Of a stretch of DNA of 11,789 nucleotides, positions 5,697-11,789 are shown piece by piece. Each line of letters opens with the position of its first letter. Position 1 is the stretch's first letter. Position numbers and translations under genes: made by a program. The notes beneath the pieces are model-generated. The model searched no databases. It saw nothing but the letters and a program-made list of their open reading frames with translations, and was not told where the DNA came from. Where the stretch lies: assembly GCA_031274565.1 (NCBI GenBank), contig JAISPY010000174.1, positions 1 to 11,789 of the forward strand, given 5' to 3'. This DNA is from Treponema sp. (lineage in GTDB: Bacteria > Spirochaetota > Spirochaetia > Treponematales > Breznakiellaceae).

Positions 5697-7307
5697 TTAG
5701 GTCTCCGCCAGATGCCGCCTCAGCGTAGCCGCTACCGCGCCAGGACCGGCCATAAGTTCCCTGAAGTACTGTTCCACCCGTTCCCCAAGACCTGCTTCGT
5801 AGAGGTTCACTCCGAAGATCCGCGGATCCGATACGATGGGTTCCAAAACTTCGTGGAAGGGTCCCGGCTGTCCCAGCTTCAAGGAAGCTAGGGTCCGGGC
5901 CAGAGACTCGTACAGGGGGTCCGGGCTTACGGTGAAGGCTGCGCCGGTATCATCAACCCCCAAGAGATACCGAATCCACCCCGCCAATACCAGGGGAATG
6001 AGCCGGAGGTCCTGCACCTTGAGGGTAGGATGAGCACTATATGCCTTGTTGGTCTCCCCAAAACGGATGGGAATCTTGAGGGAAGAATCCGTAGCGATCC
6101 GCTGAGGCGTGTCCGGCATGAAGGGATTGGGAAACCGGACCTGTAATACCTCATCAATAAAGGCCCTCGGCGAGAGAATACCCGGATCCGCCACCACGGG
6201 CAGCCCTTCCTGATACCCGATGCCTGCTACCAGCTTGACCAGGTCCGGGTTCTTCATCTCATCGCTTATCTTGGTATACCCCAAAAGACAGCCGAAGATC
6301 GCCAGGGCCGTATGGAGCGGATTGAGGCAGGTACAGACCTTCATCCGTTCCACCTTATCCACGGTTTCCCGATCCGTAAAGAAGACCCCTGCCTGCTCCA
6401 ACCGAGGCCGCCCGGCAGGGAAGGTATCCTCGATAACCAGGTACTGCGCCTCTTCAGCATTCACAAAAGGAGCGACCCGGGTGTTCTTGGAGGTAAGCTT
6501 GCCCGCCATGTCCGTACAACCAGCCTCCAGGAGCAGATTCTTAACCCCTTCATCCGGCCGCGGGGTGATCTTATCGATCATGGTCCAGGGGAAGGCAACC
6601 TGCTGGGGGTCCCGGATATAGGCAAGGAAACCCGGTTCAGCCAGACCCGCTCCGGTCCATTGCACGGCGAAAGCCTCCACCGCCTTAAAGAGCTTGTCCC
6701 CGTTATGGGAACAGTTGTCCATGCTGACCAGGGCCACGGGCAACTTACCCGCCAGGTACCGCTCATAACAAAGCCCCGCCAGCCTCCCGATATAGCTTGC
6801 AGGTTTCCCCGGCCCTGCACGAAAATCCCCCTGCACCTCAGGCAGGGTCTCCCCGGCTCGGCTCAAGTCGTAGCCTTTCTCGGTAATCGTCAGGCTCACC
6901 ATCTGTAAGGACGGGGAACGGAAAACCGCTTTGAGCCGGGTAAAATCCTCTTGCCGGTCCATCCGCAGGGCTTCGGCGATGCTGGCAATGACCCGTTTGC
7001 GGATGCTCCCATCCGCCTTGAGGGTAACGGCCAGGCTTAAATTGTCGTAGGGCCGGTATGCCAGGTCGATGATCTCTCCATCATACCCTGCGGCCACGAT
7101 GATGCCGGTCTTGGTCATACCCGTATCCAAGAGGTCCTGCTGCAGCGCGGCCAGGAACGCCCGGAATATATTCCCCGCCCCAAAATGCACCCATGCAGGG
7201 GCCTGCTTGGTGGCCTCAATCATGGCGTTCCTATCGAAATACGGCAGCTCGATACCCGCTTGTTCCCATGGGGAAGGATTCCCCAATTCCTGATTGTTCA
7301 ATCGCAT
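5697..7307 (-). CDS. Mannitol dehydrogenase / fructuronate reductase family oxidoreductase
   Basis: This 536-aa protein belongs to the polyol-specific long-chain dehydrogenase/reductase family. HFGAGNIFRAF at ~41-51 is the N-terminal NAD(P)-binding glycine motif. MDNCSHNGDKL at ~196-206 and PWTMIDKITPRP at ~240-251 are family segments. The catalytic K-x5-N-x2-H is present as K323, N329, H332 (KVCTCLNPLH). These enzymes interconvert a 2-keto sugar or keto-uronate and the polyol or aldonate, for example fructose/mannitol or fructuronate/mannonate. The substrate cannot be decided here. It is cytoplasmic and slightly longer than UxuB or mannitol 2-dehydrogenase (~490 aa), with extra residues at the N-terminus and in the middle. 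AAGGGG at 7314-7319 is 6 nt before ATG 7307 and supports the start. It stands alone on its strand and has its own terminator. The upstream inverted repeat at 7405-7458 may be regulatory. Confidence 0.85.
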   Translation of the reverse strand: MRLNNQELGNPSPWEQAGIELPYFDRNAMIEATKQAPAWVHFGAGNIFRAFLAALQQDLLDTGMTKTGIIVAAGYDGEIIDLAYRPYDNLSLAVTLKADGSIRKRVIASIAEALRMDRQEDFTRLKAVFRSPSLQMVSLTITEKGYDLSRAGETLPEVQGDFRAGPGKPASYIGRLAGLCYERYLAGKLPVALVSMDNCSHNGDKLFKAVEAFAVQWTGAGLAEPGFLAYIRDPQQVAFPWTMIDKITPRPDEGVKNLLLEAGCTDMAGKLTSKNTRVAPFVNAEEAQYLVIEDTFPAGRPRLEQAGVFFTDRETVDKVERMKVCTCLNPLHTALAIFGCLLGYTKISDEMKNPDLVKLVAGIGYQEGLPVVADPGILSPRAFIDEVLQVRFPNPFMPDTPQRIATDSSLKIPIRFGETNKAYSAHPTLKVQDLRLIPLVLAGWIRYLLGVDDTGAAFTVSPDPLYESLARTLASLKLGQPGPFHEVLEPIVSDPRIFGVNLYEAGLGERVEQYFRELMAGPGAVAATLRRHLAET

Positions 7308-7404
7308 GTTACGCCCCTTATACCAGATGAAAATTCAGTTTCTTTACCCATTTTTTTAATGGTACTACAAGAACCCCATAAAACCAACAGCCCTTTTTTG
7401 CTCA

Positions 7405-7458
7405 TCAGGATACCGGTATACAACCCTGAGATCCACCAGGCCACTGCGGGTATCCTGA
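7405..7458. promoter_or_regulatory. 10-bp perfect inverted repeat upstream of the dehydrogenase gene
   Basis: TCAGGATACC (7405-7414) and GGTATCCTGA (7449-7458) are perfect inverted copies with a 34-nt interval, about 100-150 bp upstream of the leftward dehydrogenase start. They could be a leader hairpin or paired operator half-sites. No T-run follows in either direction, so it is not a terminator. Confidence 0.3.
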
Positions 7459-7527
7459 ACCAAGCTCAGAAACCCGGAGGACCTGGATCCCCCGCCCCCC
7501 TTTTGAGCCTCTGATAGATTTCCGCCA

Positions 7528-7614
7528 CTACTCCTTGTTGATGATGTTAGGGATAAACTCCATCATAAGGGCTTTGCCGTTTTTTGTAGCCCTCCGATGC
7601 AGGTCAGCACACAT
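7528..7614 (-). pseudogene. 28-codon leftward ORF, probable C-terminal gene remnant
   Basis: Read leftward from ATG 7614 the frame gives MCADLHRRATKNGKALMMEF and then IPNIINKE before TAG 7528-7530. It has a natural protein-like composition. The coding-like stretch begins right beside the palindromic repeat at 7625-7694, as if the repeat marks where the rest of a gene was lost. I see no Shine-Dalgarno and do not recognise the family. It could also be chance. Confidence 0.25.
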
Positions 7615-7624
7615 AAAAATTTTT

Positions 7625-7694
7625 GTCCACGAATTACACGGATTAAGCACGGTGGTCATTCCATAATTCGCGTTAATTCGCGTCATTCGCGGAC
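7625..7694. repeat. 70-bp imperfect palindromic repeat element
   Basis: The left arm at 7625-7646 (GTCCACGAATTACACGGATTAA) has its near inverse at 7673-7694. Eighteen of 22 positions match, several mismatches remain G-U compatible in RNA, and the loop is 26 nt. The right half also repeats an ATTCGCG unit about every 10 bp. Palindromes with this GTCCACGAATTAC start are a familiar type of dispersed intergenic repeat. The role, if any, is unknown. Apart from this element, the inverted repeat and the small ORF, nothing further is recognised in 7308-7786. Confidence 0.55.
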
Positions 7695-7800
7695 TCTTTT
7701 GTTTTATATGCGCCGGCTGACGGATAGCACTATTCCCCTCGGATCCGGTATACTTCTTTTAAAAAACCAATCGTAGGTTGCGACATAAAGGATGGTCTAT

Positions 7801-8268
7801 ATGAAAAAATGCCTTATAACGGTATTGTTGGTATGCGATTTTTTCCTGGTATCTAGTTTTATGGTTGCCGATGATACCCTGCGGCAAACCATCATCGAGA
7901 TCGCCAAGCAGTATCAGGGCGTTGCCTATAAATACGGCGCTGAATCTCCCAAGGCATTTGATTGTTCTGGATTTGTCCGGTATGTATACCGAACCGCCGC
8001 CGGGATCGAGCTTCCCCGAACCTCAAAAAAAATATGGGCCTCCGGGCAGGTGGTCCATAGAGACGATGCTCAGGTGGGGGATATTGTGGTCTTTGCGTCT
8101 AAGGGGGGGGATATCAACCATGTGGCCATTCTGCTGGATACGGATTCGGTTATCCATGCGGTTTCCTTAGGCCCCAAGACCGGGGTTATCATTTCCTCCT
8201 TGAGGGACCGCTATTTTGGTCCCCGGATTCTTGGGGTAACGTCCTTTCTTCCGATTACTCAGGAATAA
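7801..8268 (+). CDS. Secreted NlpC/P60-family cell-wall peptidase
   Basis: The 155-aa protein starts with a signal peptide (MKK, then LITVLLVCDFFLVSSF) and consists of a single NlpC/P60 domain. The nucleophile is C55 in FDCSGFV, the catalytic His is H107 in INHVAILL and the third polar residue is H119 in VIHAVS. YKYGA-x5-FDCSGF and LPRTS are family hallmarks. Such enzymes cleave the D-gamma-glutamyl-diaminopimelate (or equivalent) bond of peptidoglycan stems in the periplasm. ATG 7801 is chosen because AAAGGA at 7787-7792 lies 8 nt before it. The in-frame ATG at 7792 overlaps that site. The gene has no separate binding domain, so it probably acts through the catalytic domain alone. Its last 14 bp overlap the 3' end of the opposite gene. 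Confidence 0.88.
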   Translation: MKKCLITVLLVCDFFLVSSFMVADDTLRQTIIEIAKQYQGVAYKYGAESPKAFDCSGFVRYVYRTAAGIELPRTSKKIWASGQVVHRDDAQVGDIVVFASKGGDINHVAILLDTDSVIHAVSLGPKTGVIISSLRDRYFGPRILGVTSFLPITQE

Positions 8269-9082
8269 GTCGCTTAAACGCCGCATCCGCCCGCTCGGTA
8301 AACCAGCCCATGAGCGCGTCGGTTCTGGTGGTAAAGGATTGGCCCACCCGCTGATTTATGCCGGGAAGGGAAACGGCCTTTGCTATGGATGCCACATAAA
8401 TCAACAGACCATCTTCCGCATCTATGACCGCAACCACTGAGCGCAGCTTATGTCTGCCTATGGCAGGAATTATCCCCGCCAGTAAGGGGGTGAGGTTCTG
8501 CTGCACAAACAGCAGGGCATCTTCCCGGGTATGGTACACATAGTGATATATATTATCTCCAAAGGTCAGGTCCTTTTGACGGGCATAGAGCGCCAGTTCC
8601 TGCGGGGGTTCCGCATAAAAAGGATCCGCCACAGGCTTCTTGGTGTCAGGTCCGTCAATCACCTGGGAAGTTTCATAGAAAACCCGCATGGTTTTACGGC
8701 TGGCGGAATAGTAGCGGAGTCCCGCCAGGGTACTCAAGGCAATGGTTTCGTTGAACAGCGCCCTCCGCTCCTCGGCGCTCCAGTGGGGAAACGCCGCGCC
8801 CGGGGGCTTTTTATACCGGTGCAGGCTTTCCACCAAAAGGCTCGGCTCCACCTCCGCGATACACGCCTCCAGGAGCTGCTGCACCAAGTCATACCGGGGG
8901 AGGAGCGCGGGCGCGAGGGTCTTGAATTGTACCTGCCCCAGGGTCCCCCCGGCGATCAGCACTGCCGCCTGTTCAGGAGCGATCAATGCCTCTAAAGAAA
9001 GCGCAAACGCCGATGCTCCCCCTCCCAGGAGTAGCATCACCGCTACTAGGATTATGGTTTTCATTTTTTCTATGGTCGTCAT
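8255..9082 (-). CDS. Secreted protein of unknown function (DUF6675-like)
   Basis: The 275-aa product (from ATG 9082, with GGGGAAG 7 nt upstream) has a basic start, a hydrophobic core (IILVAVMLLLGGGASA) and an AxA-type cleavage site. No Cys follows the core, so it should be a soluble periplasmic protein rather than a lipoprotein. An in-frame TTG at 9097 and ATG at 9064 are other possible starts. The body has no catalytic motif that I can name. It resembles, from memory, spirochaete proteins grouped as DUF6675. It follows the M16 peptidase gene by 35 bp on the same strand, so the two are probably cotranscribed. A link between them is only positional. Confidence 0.7.
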   Translation of the reverse strand: MTTIEKMKTIILVAVMLLLGGGASAFALSLEALIAPEQAAVLIAGGTLGQVQFKTLAPALLPRYDLVQQLLEACIAEVEPSLLVESLHRYKKPPGAAFPHWSAEERRALFNETIALSTLAGLRYYSASRKTMRVFYETSQVIDGPDTKKPVADPFYAEPPQELALYARQKDLTFGDNIYHYVYHTREDALLFVQQNLTPLLAGIIPAIGRHKLRSVVAVIDAEDGLLIYVASIAKAVSLPGINQRVGQSFTTRTDALMGWFTERADAAFKRLIPE

Positions 9083-9117
9083 TTTTTTCTTCCCCAAGCC
9101 ACTGCAGTATAACCCAT

Positions 9118-11789
9118 TTAAACCGGCAGGCTCCGCAGAGGAACCCCTAAAGCGGCTGCGGCCTTTTCCGCGGTTCCTGGTCCCGCGAGGATGACCATCC
9201 GGGTATTCTTTGCAGGTTCCTGGGTGTACCCCGCAAGACGCCGGGCAGCGCAGGTAATCTCCTCCAGGGAAACGCCAATCACGTAGGAGCGCATCTGGAA
9301 GGGGTACTGTACTGGAATGCCGTATAGGAAACGGAGCAAGTCTGAGAATCCCTTTTCAGCGCTCACCTGGGGATGGATCTTCTTGGCATAGGTTCCGATG
9401 ACCGCTTTTTCCAGGAACTCCGCATCAAACCAGGGACTTACCCGGTCTTCGGTGGCAGAAAATAGCGCGGAAAACGCATCCAGCGAGCGAAGTGGATTGG
9501 GATCCCGGTAGGTACTGAGGGAGAAGTGTCTTTCAAGCCCATCCGAGTGGGCATACGCCCCATAGGCGCCCCCTTTCATCCGTATGGTTTCCCAGAGCGC
9601 CCCGGTGGAAAGCCCGTGGGCCAAGACCGATTCCACCGCGTTTTCTTTGGTCCCCAAGCACGCTGCGGGAAGGCTCATAGCGGCAAACCCCACCTGCAGG
9701 GATGAGGAACTATATACCTCATGGCCGAAAACCGCAGGTTTCGGTTCCCCCAAAAGGCTGAAAAAGGGTTCAGAACCAACAGTATGAAGATTCCGGGAAC
9801 GGGGAGGACCGAAGCGGCGGAAGCGCTGCTCCAGCGCCTTGAAGGAAGCCTCCAGGGTTTCACCGGAACCGGTCAGATTAACCAGCAGTCCTGCCTTGGA
9901 TGCCAAGGTATCCCGGATACGGATCAGCGGCGCTGCCAGGGCAGCGTCGTCCAGGGTGGCGAAGGTATGGATACCTTCGATCTGACTGAGGCCATTCCAC
10001 AGTTCCTCCACCGCCCGGGCCCGGGAAAAATACCGGCCCGCACGGATCGCTCCATACTGATGGCCTGCGGGAGCGAGGCTCGCATCCAGCGTATTCTTAA
10101 ACTCCAGAACCAGGTCCCGGATACGCCGGTGGCAGGAAAAATCCGCTTCGGTGATAAGCCGCATGACCAGATCCAGGGCAGGCCCAATCTTTTCGTCCAG
10201 GACCTTGATCCGGTAGATAAGCCAGTCCCGGCCGGCCAGATCGAAGATCCCTGAAGGAGTCGCGATGGTCCTACACGCCCCCGGGGCCAGGGAACTGGTC
10301 TGCAGCATCCCATGGAGGTCTCCCACGGTACGAGCCAAGAGACTCGCTACCTCCCCGTAATCTAGCCCCGGAAGGCCCAGGGAAGTTACCACCCGGGAAA
10401 AGAGCGGGAGCCAGGGGTAATCTTCCGGTTCGAGCACATCCAAGGGAAAGGCAAGATCCACATAGGTGATGCCGTTGGTGAACAGGTCGTGGAGGAGTAC
10501 TGGGACTCCCCCGGCGTCCCGGACTTCCCGGGGTATGGACTCCGGTTCCGGGGAAAGATCCTTCCGGGAAAGGTGGGGAATACGCGCCAGGGCTGCCGGG
10601 GTATCCCCTTCCCCTTGGATCCGAGCAAGTTCCGCGGCCTTTTCCTGGATCCGCGCCTTCTCCGGCCCGCTCAGGGCAGCTGCGGTCTTGGCAAGCCGTT
10701 CCGCCAGGGCCGCTTCTTTTTTTTCAAGAAAATCCGCTTCCGGTTCAATCACGATACAGGCCCGATGGGAGTTATCCAGCAGGTATGTGCTGATGAGGGA
10801 TTCAAAATACCGCTCCCCGGTTGCGGCGGCTTGGGCAATACGGGCTTTAAGGGCGGTGAAGGTCGGTACAAAGAGGATACTCTCCCAGGGTTTCGCCCCG
10901 TGGATCCACGTCCGCAATGACCGCTGCAGCCATACCAGGGAATAGGGGCCGTGACTGCTGCGGCGGATCTCCCGATGGGAGAATTCCATGGCCAAGAGGG
11001 CGGCATCAATAGCCTCCTGGGGAATCCCTTCGCGTACGAGCCGATGGAGTTCATTGAGTATCAATGCCTCTACCGAGGATCCCGGAGCGGGTTTTGGGTC
11101 TAGGGCCGATACCCCCCTAAGACCCACAGTGAACACCAGTTCCCGCAGCTCCCCTTCGAGGCCCGTTACCGGAGATAGATCCTCCCCCAAACCTGAGTCG
11201 ATGAGTGCCCTGGTTATGGGCGCGCCGTCGTGACCTAAGAGTACCTCGGTCAGGGCGGAGAGGTCCATGGTTGCGGCGGTATCCAAGGAATCACCGCAAA
11301 GCCAGGAGAGGAGTACCGTGGCTTTTTGCTCCGCCCCGGCAGGACAGGGAACGGTGATGTTTTGGGGGCGATTCCACGGTTTTGCCCGAGGAATAGGGGG
11401 AGCGGCCTTTCCCGGGGGCAGGCCCGCGAGTACCTGGGCTTGCAGGAACGCAAGCTGTTTCTCCGTGGGAATATTACCGGCCAAGAAGATCCGGCAATTC
11501 CCTGGGGAATACCGGGTCCGATGAAATTCCCGTAATCCTTCCCAGGTCAGATCCGGGATACATTCCGGGTCTCCGCCGGACTCAAACCGGTAGGGGGTAT
11601 CCGGCAGCACCCCCTTGGTGGACCACAACCCTGCATAGGCATCTAGCGACGAATAGGCCCCCTTCATTTCATTGTAGACCACCCCGGTGAGGGAAAGCGG
11701 TTCCGGCCCGGGGCTCCCCTCAGGGAGGGGATCACTCAATGCAAACCGGTGCCCCTCTTGCATAAAGGTCCATTCTGAGAGGAGGGGCC
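9118..11789 (-). CDS. M16C-family metallopeptidase, presequence-protease-like (5' end outside the window)
   Basis: About 889 residues are visible. The frame is open to the right edge (LLSEWTFMQEGHRFALSDP), so the apparent ATG at 11763 is internal. GVVYNEMKGAYSS is the hallmark of PreP/Cym1/falcilysin-type M16C peptidases and carries the distal zinc-site Glu. RMKGGAYGAY, ~150 residues from the C-terminus, is the Arg/Tyr element of the C-terminal half that helps hold substrate. The HxxEH zinc motif should lie in the ~100 residues beyond the edge. PreP enzymes enclose unfolded peptides in a two-halved chamber and degrade them, so a role in peptide turnover is expected. Without the N-terminus, location (cytoplasm or periplasm) cannot be told. 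It is probably in an operon with the downstream secreted protein. Confidence 0.88.
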   Translation of the reverse strand, partial: PLLSEWTFMQEGHRFALSDPLPEGSPGPEPLSLTGVVYNEMKGAYSSLDAYAGLWSTKGVLPDTPYRFESGGDPECIPDLTWEGLREFHRTRYSPGNCRIFLAGNIPTEKQLAFLQAQVLAGLPPGKAAPPIPRAKPWNRPQNITVPCPAGAEQKATVLLSWLCGDSLDTAATMDLSALTEVLLGHDGAPITRALIDSGLGEDLSPVTGLEGELRELVFTVGLRGVSALDPKPAPGSSVEALILNELHRLVREGIPQEAIDAALLAMEFSHREIRRSSHGPYSLVWLQRSLRTWIHGAKPWESILFVPTFTALKARIAQAAATGERYFESLISTYLLDNSHRACIVIEPEADFLEKKEAALAERLAKTAAALSGPEKARIQEKAAELARIQGEGDTPAALARIPHLSRKDLSPEPESIPREVRDAGGVPVLLHDLFTNGITYVDLAFPLDVLEPEDYPWLPLFSRVVTSLGLPGLDYGEVASLLARTVGDLHGMLQTSSLAPGACRTIATPSGIFDLAGRDWLIYRIKVLDEKIGPALDLVMRLITEADFSCHRRIRDLVLEFKNTLDASLAPAGHQYGAIRAGRYFSRARAVEELWNGLSQIEGIHTFATLDDAALAAPLIRIRDTLASKAGLLVNLTGSGETLEASFKALEQRFRRFGPPRSRNLHTVGSEPFFSLLGEPKPAVFGHEVYSSSSLQVGFAAMSLPAACLGTKENAVESVLAHGLSTGALWETIRMKGGAYGAYAHSDGLERHFSLSTYRDPNPLRSLDAFSALFSATEDRVSPWFDAEFLEKAVIGTYAKKIHPQVSAEKGFSDLLRFLYGIPVQYPFQMRSYVIGVSLEEITCAARRLAGYTQEPAKNTRMVILAGPGTAEKAAAALGVPLRSLPV

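Noticed and set aside
5309..5700. tRNA, tmRNA, RNase P RNA or a full group II intron in the structured stretch
   Set aside because: No T-loop GTTCRA signature, no CCA end, no RNase P core motifs and no domain V hairpin were found. Only a partial or other RNA fits.
6312..6908. 198-codon rightward frame opposite the dehydrogenase
   Set aside because: It is a shadow of a gene with clear family motifs on the minus strand. The translation lacks protein-like features.
7346..7363. Small CCATT-TTTTT-AATGG hairpin before the dehydrogenase gene
   Set aside because: The arms are only 5 bp and A/T-rich, so it is not distinguishable from chance.
9721..10945. Long rightward frames opposite the M16 peptidase gene (143-177 codons)
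   Set aside because: They are GC-rich antisense shadows, low in hydrophobic patterning, with no ribosome site. The leftward frame is a continuous recognised peptidase.
1..11789. CRISPR array
   Set aside because: No series of regularly spaced identical repeats of 24-40 bp was seen. The only phased repeats are the short TTAACA and TTAATTCG units.

Overview
The window looks like a spirochaete chromosome, most plausibly a Treponema-like organism. This rests on the secreted protein resembling a spirochaete family next to an M16C peptidase, and on general gene style. It is an inference without a database search. Two compositional regimes are visible. The flanking housekeeping genes are GC-rich: a 60-base sample at 6721-6780 has 38 G+C. 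A block from about 700 to 4635 is clearly AT-richer: a sample at 1201-1260 has 22 G+C of 60. The block carries restriction-modification (R-M) genes and looks acquired.

Layout, left to right. Bases 1-230 hold the 5' end of a leftward TolC-type outer-membrane efflux gene, preceded by three TTAACA half-sites phased exactly 11 bp apart. Bases 295-741 are intergenic. They hold a leftward terminator hairpin, a GC-rich hairpin cluster, a good promoter plus Shine-Dalgarno serving only a 22-codon ORF, and TTAATTCG repeats. Bases 742-4634 are a single-chain nuclease-methylase-specificity protein (1101 aa) and a second specificity half (183 aa). They are separated by a 19-base poly-C tract, a classic phase-variation signal. 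An in-frame TAA just before the tract and the tract's present register keep the halves apart. One extra C plus one base substitution would restore an approximately 1297-aa protein.

Bases 4675-5347 carry a decayed two-component pair. The OmpR-family regulator has lost the middle of its receiver, including the phosphoacceptor Asp. The sensor kinase is cut off after its first membrane segment by a strongly structured GC-rich stretch (5309-5590), which may be the 5' part of a group II intron or another structured RNA.

The right half is ordinary metabolism and envelope biology. A leftward mannitol-dehydrogenase-family oxidoreductase (5697-7307) has its own terminator. Next is a 490-bp intergenic region with an inverted repeat, a 28-codon remnant ORF and a palindromic dispersed repeat. 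It is followed by a rightward secreted NlpC/P60 peptidase (7801-8268). This converges on, and overlaps by 14 bp, a leftward probable operon of an M16C presequence-protease-like peptidase (5' end outside the window) and a secreted protein of unknown function.

The most interesting element is the R-M locus, with its poly-C tract placed exactly between two target-recognition domains. Second is the broken regulator/kinase and structured-RNA junction.
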